Assembly (NCBI RefSeq): GCF_011751745.2
Contig: NZ_CP061170.1
Span: 1,116,001 to 1,180,000 of the forward strand
Direction of reading: 5' to 3'
DNA length: 64,000 bases
Source of the DNA: Paramicrobacterium fandaimingii
Lineage (GTDB): Bacteria > Actinomycetota > Actinomycetes > Actinomycetales > Microbacteriaceae
A program made the position numbers and the translations under genes. The notes under the pieces were generated by a model. It made no database searches. It was not told the origin of the DNA and saw nothing but the letters and a program-made list of their open reading frames with translations. Below are positions 53,031 through 62,017 of the stretch, in pieces (position 1 is the first letter of the stretch; each line of letters begins with the position of its first letter).

Positions 53031-54704
53031 TCAGATCCAACTCTGCAGCCAGTAGTGCAGCCCGATGAACCAGGTGGGAACGGACGTCGCCGTCCAGAGC
53101 GGATACCAGAACGCCGAGAGCAGCAGGCAGAATGTGCCGAAGACACCAACCGTCAGGATGCCGCTCGTTCGTCGATCCGGCGGGTCACCCGGTCTGCCGA
53201 GCACGAGGCCGATCACGAGCGTCAGCGCCAAGATGAGGTAGGGCTCGAACGCGATCGAATAGAACTGAAAGACCGTGCGCTCGGTGTAGAGAAGCCAGGG
53301 CAGGTACCCGCCGACGAACCCCATGAGAATGAGCCCGATCGTCCACTCGCGCTTCAGGATGAGACGCACGACGAGGTAGACGGCCGCAGCGGCGCCGGCC
53401 CACCAGATGAGCGGGTTCGCAATGGATGTGATGTCTTGCACGCAGTCGCCCGTGCAGCCGCCGGTTCCGTCGGGAACGCCCTCGTACCACATGGCGACGG
53501 GCCGCAGCATGAGCAGCCACGACCAGGGGTTCGACTGATACGGGTGCGGAGTGGAGAGCCCGACGTGAAAGTCGTACATCGACTGGTGATAGGCGACAAG
53601 GCTCTGCAGGGCGAGCGGAACCCACGAAAATGCGCCTGTCCATGCGTTGCCGTCCGTCGCGGCGAACTGCCTGTCGTAGCCGCCGTCGGTGACGAACCAG
53701 CCGGTCCAGCTCACGATGTAGACGATGAGAGCGACGGGAACGAGCAGCAGAAACGTCGCAGGGCCCTGCTTGAGAATGGCGGCTGACGCCCAGAACGGCA
53801 CGCCGGCACGGCGGCGCGCGAGAGCATCCACGACCACCAGATACAGTCCGAATGCCGCGAGAAAATAGAGCCCCGACCATTTCGTCGCCGTGCACAGGCC
53901 GAAAAACACGCCGGCGGTGATCACCCACGGCCGGGCCCAGATCGCCGGGCCCCAGGTGAGAGGGCGATCGGATGCCGCGTTCCCGGCGAGGGCTGAAGCA
54001 AGACGCCGTTCGTGCCATCGTCGATCGAGAAGCACGCACGCGAACCCGCACAGCGCGAAGAACATGACGTAGCTGTCGAGCAGGGCGACGCGCGACATGA
54101 CGATCGCGTGCCCGTCGATGGCGAGCAGCCCTCCCGCAATGACGCCGAGAAGCTTCGACTGGAAGAGCTGGCGGGCGATGAGAGTGACGAGCAGCACGGC
54201 CAGCACGCCGACGACGGCGGTCGAGACGCGCCAGCCGACGCTGGAATCGGCGCCGAAGACCGCCATGCCCGCGCCGATGAGCCACTTGGCGAACGGCGGA
54301 TGCACCACGTATGAGCCGACGGTGCTGAACAGATCGGTGTCTCCCGCGGCGAACTGCTCATCGGCGTTCTCTGGCCAGGTGGTGGAGTAGCCGTTGTTCC
54401 ACTGCGACCAGGCGTCTTTCACATAGAACGTCTCGTCGAACACGAGTGCGTGCGGGGTGCCCAGGTTCCACAGGCGCAGCACGGCGGCAAGCAGCGTGAC
54501 GAAGGCCGGCCCGCCCCAGCTCCAGATTCGCTGTCGTGCGGGGGTCGACAGCATCCGGCCCCACCAGATGTCGATGCGCGAATGAGCGTTCATATGCCCC
54601 GTCGACGCGCGGTCGCCGGTGGCGTCGCTCGCGAGGGCCTCGCCGGAGTCGTCGACGATCGCGTCAAACGGCGGGTCGTCCGCTGAACTCTCTCTGCCCT
54701 GCAC
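53031..54704 (-). CDS. pmt: Protein O-mannosyltransferase (PMT family)
   Basis: Membrane glycosyltransferase (557 residues) that transfers mannose from polyprenyl-phosphate mannose to secreted proteins, acting outside the membrane. The catalytic loop NLGTPHALVFDETFYVKDAW carries the DE pair. The next helix group includes HPPFAKWLIGAGMAVFG. About eleven membrane helices follow, with YNPWS-like positions near SNPWSWLLMLRPVAMWYEG and a C-terminal LHYWLQSWI. The start is GTG at 54704; an ATG 37 codons later would remove only the variable cytoplasmic head. It is divergent from rsmI, as in many actinobacteria. Confidence 0.92.
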   Translation of the reverse strand: MQGRESSADDPPFDAIVDDSGEALASDATGDRASTGHMNAHSRIDIWWGRMLSTPARQRIWSWGGPAFVTLLAAVLRLWNLGTPHALVFDETFYVKDAWSQWNNGYSTTWPENADEQFAAGDTDLFSTVGSYVVHPPFAKWLIGAGMAVFGADSSVGWRVSTAVVGVLAVLLVTLIARQLFQSKLLGVIAGGLLAIDGHAIVMSRVALLDSYVMFFALCGFACVLLDRRWHERRLASALAGNAASDRPLTWGPAIWARPWVITAGVFFGLCTATKWSGLYFLAAFGLYLVVVDALARRRAGVPFWASAAILKQGPATFLLLVPVALIVYIVSWTGWFVTDGGYDRQFAATDGNAWTGAFSWVPLALQSLVAYHQSMYDFHVGLSTPHPYQSNPWSWLLMLRPVAMWYEGVPDGTGGCTGDCVQDITSIANPLIWWAGAAAAVYLVVRLILKREWTIGLILMGFVGGYLPWLLYTERTVFQFYSIAFEPYLILALTLVIGLVLGRPGDPPDRRTSGILTVGVFGTFCLLLSAFWYPLWTATSVPTWFIGLHYWLQSWI

Positions 54705-54805
54705 TCTGCCATGCTAGCGATCGGCCCGCTGTGAGAACCGGATGCCGGGGCACTCGCGGACCGAGGTCGCCGTTCTGGGGCACGCCACGATGGCAGACTT
54801 GCAGC

Positions 54806-55621
54806 ATGATCATTCTTGCGGCCACGCCCATCGGCAACCTCGGCGATGCATCGGCTCGGCTCGTTGAGACGCTGAGCGCGGCGACATTCGTGGCTGCCGA
54901 AGACACGCGGTCGACCGTGCGGCTTCTCACCGGCCTCGGCATTGAGAACCGGCCGCAGATCGTCGCTCTGCACGACCACAACGAACGCGAGAAGTCCGCC
55001 GAGCTCGTCGAGCGCGCACGCGACAGCGACATCGTCGTGATGAGCGATGCCGGAATGCCCACGGTGTCTGATCCGGGCTACCACCTTGTGCAGGCGGCGA
55101 TCGCCGCCGACGTCGGCGTGACCGTGATTCCCGGGCCCAGCGCTGTGGTCACGGCGCTCGCCCTCGCGGGAATGCCCACCGATCGGTTCACGTTCGAGGG
55201 GTTCCTGCCGCGCAAACCGTCTGAGCGTCGAAAGGGGCTGCGCTCCCTCGCCGATGAGCGCCGCACCATGGTGTTCTTCGAGTCGCCGCAACGCATCGCC
55301 TCGGCGCTCGATGACGTCGTGACCGAGCTCGGAGCCGACCGTCGCGTCGCCGTGTGCCGCGAGCTGACGAAGCTGTTCGAACAGGTCAAGCGGGGAACCG
55401 CAACAGATGTCGCTGCGTGGGCTGCCGAGGGCGTGAAGGGCGAGATCGTCCTCGTGATTCACGGTGCGGACGCGGCAGCCTTCTCGATTGATGACGGGCG
55501 AGCCCGCGTCACGGAGCGCGTGGCGGCGGGGGAGCGGCTGAAGGATGCCGCTGCAGCTGTCGCCGCAGAGACGGGTCTCGGCAAGCGCGATCTCTACCAG
55601 GCGGCCCTCGACGCGCGTTGA
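54806..55621 (+). CDS. rsmI: 16S rRNA 2'-O-methyltransferase RsmI
   Basis: Tetrapyrrole-methylase-fold enzyme of 271 residues that methylates the ribose of C1402 in 16S rRNA. It has MIILAATPIGNLGDAS at the start, AAEDTRSTVRLL, SDAGMPTVSDPGYHLV, IPGPSAVVTALALAGMPTDR and FFESPQRIASAL, all highly characteristic. The ATG at 54806 fits the family exactly; a longer upstream reading overlaps the divergent mannosyltransferase region. A long palindromic repeat lies 29 bases after the stop. Confidence 0.96.
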   Translation: MIILAATPIGNLGDASARLVETLSAATFVAAEDTRSTVRLLTGLGIENRPQIVALHDHNEREKSAELVERARDSDIVVMSDAGMPTVSDPGYHLVQAAIAADVGVTVIPGPSAVVTALALAGMPTDRFTFEGFLPRKPSERRKGLRSLADERRTMVFFESPQRIASALDDVVTELGADRRVAVCRELTKLFEQVKRGTATDVAAWAAEGVKGEIVLVIHGADAAAFSIDDGRARVTERVAAGERLKDAAAAVAAETGLGKRDLYQAALDAR

Positions 55622-55650
55622 TTCTCGACGTGCGCGCCATGGCGCTCACA

Positions 55651-55732
55651 GATTCGGAGATTCTGCCGACACGCCGTCTGAGGCAGCGCTTTCCTCGGCG
55701 TGTCGGGCGGAAACTCCGAATCTCTGCACACG
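55651..55732. repeat. Long palindromic repeat, copy B
   Basis: Outer ends ATTCGGAG (55652) and CTCCGAAT (55714), inner stem CGACACGCCG (55667-55676) with CGGCGTGTCG (55696-55705), loop including GCGCTTTCC, and a right flank CTCTGCAC as in copy A. It lies between the convergent ends of rsmI and the ASCH-domain gene. Confidence 0.75.
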
Positions 55733-55752
55733 TATTGGCGGGAGGTACCTCG

Positions 55753-56262
55753 CTACGGAGAATCGGCGAACCGTCTCGGCCACACAACGGCAAAGCGCTC
55801 GAGAATCAACTCGTCGTTCTCGCTGAACGTAGTTCCGCGGGCAGCACACGTGCGGTCGAAGAAGCGTCGGTGTTCGCGTCGCCACGACTCCAGCGTTCTA
55901 TTGTCTTCGCCCTCGTCGTAGGCAAACTGGGCGTCGACGGCCATGAACGGAGCAACGCGCAACTCGACGATGCGCCGAATCGCCCGCGGTTCACCACGGC
56001 CGTCACACGAGACCCAGTGCGATCCGATCTGCGGAAACGGATCGCCGTCGTCACGGTACTCGGGTGTGTGCGACGATGTCGCACGCTTTCGACCCTCGAG
56101 AATCAGAGCGAGCAAGTCGTCAGCCATCTCGGCCGAGTCACCGAACTGCTCCGCCTCATACGTGTCGAATACTCGCGTGACCGTAGGATGCGCCGCCGCA
56201 TAGTTGCGCCACATCGCCCTCACGGCATCTATGTCTATCGGTGCAGCTGGTGTTGTTTTCAC
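55753..56262 (-). CDS. ASCH-domain protein
   Basis: Protein of 169 residues with an ASCH domain, a small beta-barrel fold predicted to bind RNA. The pattern LALILEGRKRATSSHTPEYRD, IGSHWVSCDGRGEPRAI and VAPFMAVDAQFAYDEGE is typical. The C-terminus has SWRREHRRFF and LILERFAVVWP. Some family members act as amidohydrolases on modified nucleosides, so an enzyme is possible. The ATG at 56262 faces a small membrane-protein gene across 47 bases. Confidence 0.85.
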   Translation of the reverse strand: MKTTPAAPIDIDAVRAMWRNYAAAHPTVTRVFDTYEAEQFGDSAEMADDLLALILEGRKRATSSHTPEYRDDGDPFPQIGSHWVSCDGRGEPRAIRRIVELRVAPFMAVDAQFAYDEGEDNRTLESWRREHRRFFDRTCAARGTTFSENDELILERFAVVWPRRFADSP

Positions 56263-56309
56263 GGCGACGAGCTTAGCCGCGTGGGGGGCAACGGGCGTAT
56301 CGTGTCGGA

Positions 56310-56630
56310 ATGCCGTCTTCTCGAATACGATCCTTCATCGCTGGCGTGCTTGTTGCAAACAGTGCACCGCACCTCGCCACCGCTGCCGGGGGTCGGCGCC
56401 ATCTCACGCCGCTGGGAGGACGCGAGTCTGGCCCCGGCATCAATGCCGTCTGGGGCGCGCTGAATCTTGCCGGGGGACTGATACTGCTGGCAAGATCGCA
56501 GAAGAAGAGCGGTTCGCAGCGGAACGAGGCGCGTCGGTGGAACGGTGATCTGCCGAGTTTCGAGACCGGATATTTGGTCTTCGCGGTGTGGATGGCGGTC
56601 TCCGAACGACTGCTGAAGACAAACCACTGA
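56310..56630 (+). CDS. Small conserved membrane protein
   Basis: Protein of 106 residues that I recognise only as a conserved actinobacterial hypothetical. Two or three hydrophobic stretches are seen: IRSFIAGVLVANSAPHLATA, GINAVWGALNLAGGLILLA and GYLVFAVWMAVSERLL. A glycine-rich link, TPLGGRESGPGINA, joins the first two. It has a start ATG at 56310 and ends six bases from the convergent aldo/keto reductase. No function is proposed. Confidence 0.65.
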   Translation: MPSSRIRSFIAGVLVANSAPHLATAAGGRRHLTPLGGRESGPGINAVWGALNLAGGLILLARSQKKSGSQRNEARRWNGDLPSFETGYLVFAVWMAVSERLLKTNH

Positions 56631-56636
56631 ACCAGG

Positions 56637-57494
56637 TCAGGCTCCGAGCCGTGCCAGCTGCTCGGCGCTGAGTTCGAGATCTGCCGCCTTCGCGGAGTCA
56701 GTGATCGATGCCGGCTGGCTGGCTCCGGGGATCGGAATGACGATCTCGGCCAGCGACAGCTCCCAGGCCAGAGCGACCTGTTGCGGGCTGGCACCCACCT
56801 CGCGACCAACCTCCCCGAACACCGCATGATCATCGGCGAGGTCCCCGGCTCGACGAATGCCGCCGAGCGGACTCCACGGCAGAAATGCGAGCCCGAGCTT
56901 GGCGCACAGCTCAAGCTCGGCGCGGCTGTCGAGGTGTGCGGGTGAGAACTGGTTCTGCACAGACACGAGATCGTCACCGAGGATGCCGCGTGCTTCGCGA
57001 ATCTGATCGACGTTTGCATTCGAAATGCCGACGTGCCGGATCACGCCGGCTGCCACGAGGTCGTTCAGCGCCCCGATCGACTCGGCGTATGGCACCTCGG
57101 GATCGGGGCGGTGAAATTGGTAGAGGCCGATCGTCTCGACGCCCAGTCGCGTTGCGGACTGCTTGGCGGCGACAGTGAGGTAGTCGGGCTGGCCGCTGCG
57201 CACCCAGGGACCGGGATCCGCGTAGAGAAGCCCGCCCTTCGTCGCGACGAGCACCTGTGAGGTATCTGCGCCGTATGACGCCAGCGCCTCGGCGATGAGA
57301 ATCTCATTGTGGCCCTGGCCGTCTGTCGATGTCGTATAGGCGTCGGCCGTGTCGATGAGCGTGACCCCGGCGTCAAGACCAGCGTGAACCGTGGCGATGG
57401 ACGTATCGCGATCTTTGCGCCCGGGAATCGACATCGGCATGCCGCCGAGCCCGATCGAACTGACAGAGAAGGAGCCGATGCGTCGTTGTCTCAT
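56637..57494 (-). CDS. Aldo/keto reductase (second)
   Basis: NADPH-dependent oxidoreductase of 285 residues of the broad AKR11/12-like group. It has SSIGLGGMPMSIPGR, VTLIDTADAYTTSTDGQGHNE (catalytic aspartate and tyrosine), LVATKGG (lysine) and YQFHRPDPEVPYAES (histidine), then GISNANVDQI. The C-terminal ELSLAEIVIPIPGASQP binds cofactor. It differs clearly from the reductase at 16.5 kb. It starts with ATG at 57494 and is divergent from the TPP-dependent enzyme. The substrate is unknown. Confidence 0.9.
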   Translation of the reverse strand: MRQRRIGSFSVSSIGLGGMPMSIPGRKDRDTSIATVHAGLDAGVTLIDTADAYTTSTDGQGHNEILIAEALASYGADTSQVLVATKGGLLYADPGPWVRSGQPDYLTVAAKQSATRLGVETIGLYQFHRPDPEVPYAESIGALNDLVAAGVIRHVGISNANVDQIREARGILGDDLVSVQNQFSPAHLDSRAELELCAKLGLAFLPWSPLGGIRRAGDLADDHAVFGEVGREVGASPQQVALAWELSLAEIVIPIPGASQPASITDSAKAADLELSAEQLARLGA

Positions 57495-57598
57495 GCGGCG
57501 ATCCTACGCCGCGACGGCCAGCGGTTGACCAGGCGTGCCCCGCGGAGTGTACTGAGACCCTGGCCGAATTTCGCCACCCGAGACGCAAGGAGGATTCC

Positions 57599-59419
57599 AT
57601 GCCGACAGTGAGTGACTTCATTATCGATCGCATTCGAGAGTGGGGAGTTTCTCGAGTCTTCGGCTACCCCGGGGATGGAATCGGCGAATTCGACGGTGCG
57701 CTGGGTAAGGCAGAGCATGAGGGAAGGGGAGTCGAATACATTCGGCCAACGCACGAGGAGATCTGCGCGCTCATGGCGACGGCGCACGCCAAGTTCACCG
57801 GAGAAGTCGGCGTGTGCGTCGCAACGTCGAGCCCCGGCGCCTTTCACATGATGAACGGTCTGTACGACGCCAAAATGGACAACCAGCCGGTCGTGGCCAT
57901 CGTCGGCCAGCAGGGGCTCAATTCCCTGGGCACGGGAAGCCAGCAGGAGAGCAACCTCGAACGAGCGCTCGCCGATGTTGCCGAATACGTGCAGACCGTT
58001 GTCTCGCCTGAGCAGGCCCAAGCCGTCATCGACACGGCGTTCCGAACCGCGCGCACTCGACTCGGACCCACCGTCGTCATTCTCCCGCACGACGTGCAGG
58101 GCCTGGAAATGCCCAAGCTGACACCCGAGAGCTGGGTATCGCGGTCGAGCGCCGTCGCCCCGTCTACACGGGTGACGCCGCCCGAAGACGACATTGTGCG
58201 CGCAGCGGAACTCATCAACGCGGGCGAAAAGGTGACATTTCTTGTCGGGCACGGCGCGAACGGTGCGACAGACGAGGTGCTCGAAGCTGCGCGACTCGCG
58301 GGGGCAGGCATCATCACGAGCCTGCGCGGCAAGCAGGTCGTCCCCGCCGATGTTCCGCACCACAGCCAGCAGCTGGGGCTTCTGGGGTCGCTCGCGAGCT
58401 ACACGCAGATGAAGAACTGCGACACCCTCGTGCTGCTCGGAACCAACTATCCATACGGTCAGTTCCTGCCGAAGAGCGGGCAGGCACGTGCCATTCAGGT
58501 CGATCTCAAGCCCGAGCACACCGGTTTGCGCTACCCAACCGAGCTGGCGCTCTGGGGAGATGTGAAAGCGACGCTCACGGCACTCATCCCTCACCTCGAC
58601 GCGACGACGGACCTCTCGTGGCAAGAGTCCGTCGCAGACGACATGCGCGATTGGGAACGTGAGATGGAGGCTCAAGCGAACGTCGACTATTCAGACGGCG
58701 TCAACCCGCGGCGGGTCTTCCACGAGCTCAACAAGCGCCTACCCGCTGGGGTGATCGTGACAGCGGATGCCGGCACCACAGCCGATTGGTATGGCCACCA
58801 TATTCGCTTGCAGCGCGGCATGATGGGCGACCTGTCTGGGCGGCTCGCGACGATGCTCGCGGCTATGCCGTATGCGGTGGCAGCAAAGTTCGCACACTCA
58901 GACCGCCCGGTCGTGTGCACGATCGGCGACGGCGCGTTCCAGATGCTCGGCATGAACGAGCTCATCACCGTAAAGAAATATCTGAAGCGATGGGCGAACC
59001 CGCAGCTGATCATTCTCGTCGTGCACAACAACGACCTCGGTCAGGTGTCGTGGGAGATGCGCACTGAAGACGGCAACCCGCTCTGGCGCACATCGCAAGA
59101 CGTCGAGTCAGTCGACTACGCGGGCTGGGCGGAGCTGCTGGGCTTCACCGGCATCCGTGTCACGACCGACGATGAGGTTGCGCCGGCGTGGGAGCGCGCA
59201 TTTGCAACGCAAGGGGTGACGCTCATCGATGCGCACGTCAGCCGCAACGTGCCACCGCTTCCGCCGCACATCACCCTCGAGTTCGCGAAGAACACGGGAG
59301 AGGCGTTGCTGAAGGGAGATCCGTTCGCAAAGGACGTCATTCGCGACTCGGCGGAGGCGATGCTGGCCGAGGGAGCCCAACGTGTGAAGAACGCATTCAC
59401 GAAGAACGACGACAACTGA
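57599..59419 (+). CDS. Thiamine-pyrophosphate enzyme, pyruvate oxidase-like
   Basis: TPP-dependent enzyme of 606 residues with the three-domain plan of pyruvate oxidase/acetolactate synthase. The N-terminal pyrimidine-binding domain has FGYPGDGIGEF and PTHEEICALMA with the activating glutamate. The central domain includes LVGHGANGA. The C-terminal domain has the TPP motif GDGAFQMLGMNELITVKKYL...VVHNNDLGQVS. It resembles PoxB-type proteins in actinobacteria, which convert pyruvate to acetate; the electron acceptor is unclear. AAGGAGGATTCC lies ideally before the ATG at 57599. It is divergent from an aldo/keto reductase. Confidence 0.88.
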   Translation: MPTVSDFIIDRIREWGVSRVFGYPGDGIGEFDGALGKAEHEGRGVEYIRPTHEEICALMATAHAKFTGEVGVCVATSSPGAFHMMNGLYDAKMDNQPVVAIVGQQGLNSLGTGSQQESNLERALADVAEYVQTVVSPEQAQAVIDTAFRTARTRLGPTVVILPHDVQGLEMPKLTPESWVSRSSAVAPSTRVTPPEDDIVRAAELINAGEKVTFLVGHGANGATDEVLEAARLAGAGIITSLRGKQVVPADVPHHSQQLGLLGSLASYTQMKNCDTLVLLGTNYPYGQFLPKSGQARAIQVDLKPEHTGLRYPTELALWGDVKATLTALIPHLDATTDLSWQESVADDMRDWEREMEAQANVDYSDGVNPRRVFHELNKRLPAGVIVTADAGTTADWYGHHIRLQRGMMGDLSGRLATMLAAMPYAVAAKFAHSDRPVVCTIGDGAFQMLGMNELITVKKYLKRWANPQLIILVVHNNDLGQVSWEMRTEDGNPLWRTSQDVESVDYAGWAELLGFTGIRVTTDDEVAPAWERAFATQGVTLIDAHVSRNVPPLPPHITLEFAKNTGEALLKGDPFAKDVIRDSAEAMLAEGAQRVKNAFTKNDDN

Positions 59420-59484
59420 CAGGCAGCGATCCTCGGGCGTCATGTGGGTCATATGCGCAGGCGTCTCGCTTTAGGATGGAGGCC

Positions 59485-61068
59485 ATGCGCTCAGGCAACT
59501 CCTTTTACGTCACGACCCCCATCTTCTATGTGAACGACGCCCCGCACATCGGGCACGCGTACACCGAGGTCGCCGCCGACGTGCTCGCGCGCTGGCACCG
59601 GCAGGCCGGAGACGACACCTGGATGCTGACGGGCACCGATGAGCACGGCGAGAAGATTCTGCGCACGGCCACAGCCAACGGCGTGAGTCCGAAGGAATGG
59701 GCAGACAGGCTCGTCGAGAAGAGCTGGCGCCCGCTGCTCGAGACCATCAACGTCGCGAACGACGACTTCATTCGCACGACCGAGCCCCGCCACGAAGAGG
59801 CCGTGCAGAAGTTTCTGCAGAAGCTCTACGACGACGGCTATATCTACGCGGGCGAATATGAGGGCTACTACTGCGTTGGCTGCGAGGAGTACAAGCAGGA
59901 GTCCGACCTCGTCGACGGCGCAGGGCAATACGAGGGGCAACGCGTCTGCGCCATCCATTCAAAGCCGGTCGAGCTGCTTCAGGAACGCAACTACTTCTTT
60001 CGCATGAGCGAGTTTGCCGATCGCCTGCTCGCGCTCTACAGCGAACGGCCCACCTTCGTGCAGCCGGAGTCGGCACGCAACGAGGTGACGCAGTTCGTCA
60101 AGCAGGGCCTGTCCGACCTGTCGATCTCGCGCTCGAGCTTCGACTGGGGCGTGAAGGTGCCGTGGGATGACACTCACGTCGTCTACGTGTGGTTCGATGC
60201 CCTGCTCAACTACATCACCGCCATCGGCTACGGCGACGATGCCTCAGACCAGCTCGAGAAGCTGTGGCCCGGCGTGCACATTGTGGGCAAAGACATTCTG
60301 CGATTCCACGCGGTTATCTGGCCGGCGATGCTCATGGCAGCGGGGCTCGAGGTTCCGCAGCGGGTGTACGGGCACGGGTGGCTGCTCGTCGGTGGCGAGA
60401 AGATGTCGAAGTCGAAGCTCACCGGAATCGCGCCGACCGAGATCACCGACACCTTCGGCTCCGACGCGTTCCGCTACTACTTCATGAGCGCCATCTCGTT
60501 CGGGCAAGACGGTTCGTTCAGCTGGGAAGACCTGTCGGCTCGGTACCAGGCAGAGCTCGCCAACGGCTTCGGCAACCTCGCCTCGCGGGTTCTCGCCATG
60601 GTGACGCGGTATTTCGACGGCGCCGTCCCCGCGGCATCCGAGTACCTGGAGTCTGATCTTCACGTGCAGAAGGTTGTGGCGGATGCTGCAAGCGCAGCCG
60701 ATGCCGCCATCGAAACCCTCGCGATCCACGACGCCCTCGCGCACATCTGGACGATCGTCGATGAGCTCAACGGGTACATCACGGAGCAGCAGCCCTGGGT
60801 TCTCGCGAAAGACGATGCTCAGCGCGGCCGCCTGTCGACGGTGCTCTACACGGTGACAGAGGGCCTGCGTGCGCTGGCCGTGCTGCTCGCTCCGGTGACG
60901 CCGGTGGCGACGGATAAGCTGTGGACAGCGCTTGGCGCAGACGACACGCTCGGTGCGCTCGAGAACCAGCCGATCCGCGACGCGGGTCGCTGGGGGCAAT
61001 TGCCTGCCGACACCGTCGTGCGCCCCCTCGAAGCGCTCTTCCCGCGCATCGAGACCGCAACGGACTGA
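59485..61068 (+). CDS. metG: Methionyl-tRNA synthetase
   Basis: Class I aminoacyl-tRNA synthetase (527 residues) that charges tRNA-Met. It has FYVTTPIFYVNDAPHIGHAY with the HIGH motif, YCVGCEEYKQESDL with the start of the zinc/insertion region (only one cysteine pair, as in the shorter forms), VYVWFDALLNYITA, and EKMSKSKLTG with KMSKS. The anticodon-binding helical domain ends near the C-terminus; no extra C-terminal tRNA-binding domain is present. I use the ATG at 59485; an ATG three codons earlier (59476) is an alternative. It leads the metG-tatD-rsmA-ispE group. Confidence 0.96.
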   Translation: MRSGNSFYVTTPIFYVNDAPHIGHAYTEVAADVLARWHRQAGDDTWMLTGTDEHGEKILRTATANGVSPKEWADRLVEKSWRPLLETINVANDDFIRTTEPRHEEAVQKFLQKLYDDGYIYAGEYEGYYCVGCEEYKQESDLVDGAGQYEGQRVCAIHSKPVELLQERNYFFRMSEFADRLLALYSERPTFVQPESARNEVTQFVKQGLSDLSISRSSFDWGVKVPWDDTHVVYVWFDALLNYITAIGYGDDASDQLEKLWPGVHIVGKDILRFHAVIWPAMLMAAGLEVPQRVYGHGWLLVGGEKMSKSKLTGIAPTEITDTFGSDAFRYYFMSAISFGQDGSFSWEDLSARYQAELANGFGNLASRVLAMVTRYFDGAVPAASEYLESDLHVQKVVADAASAADAAIETLAIHDALAHIWTIVDELNGYITEQQPWVLAKDDAQRGRLSTVLYTVTEGLRALAVLLAPVTPVATDKLWTALGADDTLGALENQPIRDAGRWGQLPADTVVRPLEALFPRIETATD

Positions 61069-61090
61069 GGACGAGACGAACGGAGCAAGA

Positions 61091-62017
61091 ATGAGTGGCC
61101 GCTCGGCGAAGAAACGTCGCGACCGGAGCTATCCGCCCGTGCCCGAAGAGCTCATTGTTCCCGTCTACGACAATCACACGCACCTCGATCCATCGATCGT
61201 CGACGACTATCCGGTTGACGGCGACACGCTGAGCCCCGCCGAGCAGCTCGACCGCGCGTCGGCTGCGGGAGTGCGCGGCATCGTTCAGGTGGGCGTCGAC
61301 GTCGCTTCGTCGCGGTGGTCCGTTGATGCGGCATTCACCGAACCCCGGATGCTGGCGGCCGTCGCGATTCACCCGAACGTCGCTCCGGCGCTCGATGCCG
61401 CAGGCACGCTCGACGACGGTCTCGCCGCGATCGCGGAGCTGGCGACGCGACCGCGGGTGCGCTGCGTCGGCGAGACGGGGCTCGACTACTACCGCACAGA
61501 AGAAGACGGGCGCGACGCGCAGCTGCGCTCATTCGAGGCGCACATTGAGATCGCCAAGCAGAACGACCTGGCTCTGCAGATTCACGATCGCGACGCGCAC
61601 GACGACGTCGTGGCGACGTTGAAGCGGGTCGGCGCCCCGGAGCGCACGGTGTTCCACTGCTTCTCCGGAGACACCGCGCTTGCCGAGATCTGCACGGAGA
61701 ACGGCTGGTACATGTCGTTCGCCGGAACGGCAACGTTCAAGAACGCCGGCAACCTGCGCCGCGCTCTCGATGTCGCGCCGCGCGCGCTGGTGCTCGTCGA
61801 GACGGATGCGCCGTTCCTCACCCCCATGCCGTACCGCGGCCGCCCGAATGCCTCCTACCTGCTGCCGCACACGGTTCGGTTCATCGCCGACCATCTCGAC
61901 ACCGACGTGACGATGCTTGCCGCACAGATTCTCTCGAACACCGAGTACGTTTACGGGCGCTGGGACAGCGAGCCGGTTGTGGCGCCAGGCGACCCGTTCG
62001 CGGCGGGTCCGCAATGA
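61091..62017 (+). CDS. tatD: TatD-family metal-dependent DNase
   Basis: Metal-dependent hydrolase of 308 residues of the TatD family (DNA exonuclease/repair or peptide-linked roles). Metal ligands are visible: H-x-H in YDNHTHLDPS, glutamate in VGETGLDYYR, histidines in LQIHDRDAHDD and FHCFSGDT, and aspartate in VETDAPFLTPMPYRG. The N-terminus has a basic, lysine-rich extension of about 25 residues. The ATG at 61091 follows metG by 22 bases with GGAGCAAGA before it, and the stop overlaps rsmA as ATGA. Confidence 0.93.
   Translation: MSGRSAKKRRDRSYPPVPEELIVPVYDNHTHLDPSIVDDYPVDGDTLSPAEQLDRASAAGVRGIVQVGVDVASSRWSVDAAFTEPRMLAAVAIHPNVAPALDAAGTLDDGLAAIAELATRPRVRCVGETGLDYYRTEEDGRDAQLRSFEAHIEIAKQNDLALQIHDRDAHDDVVATLKRVGAPERTVFHCFSGDTALAEICTENGWYMSFAGTATFKNAGNLRRALDVAPRALVLVETDAPFLTPMPYRGRPNASYLLPHTVRFIADHLDTDVTMLAAQILSNTEYVYGRWDSEPVVAPGDPFAAGPQ

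Noticed and set aside
52955..53149. N-terminal extension of the YeiH-type protein
   Set aside because: Not conserved and runs into the mannosyltransferase 3' end; the GTG at 52954 has a clear ribosome site.
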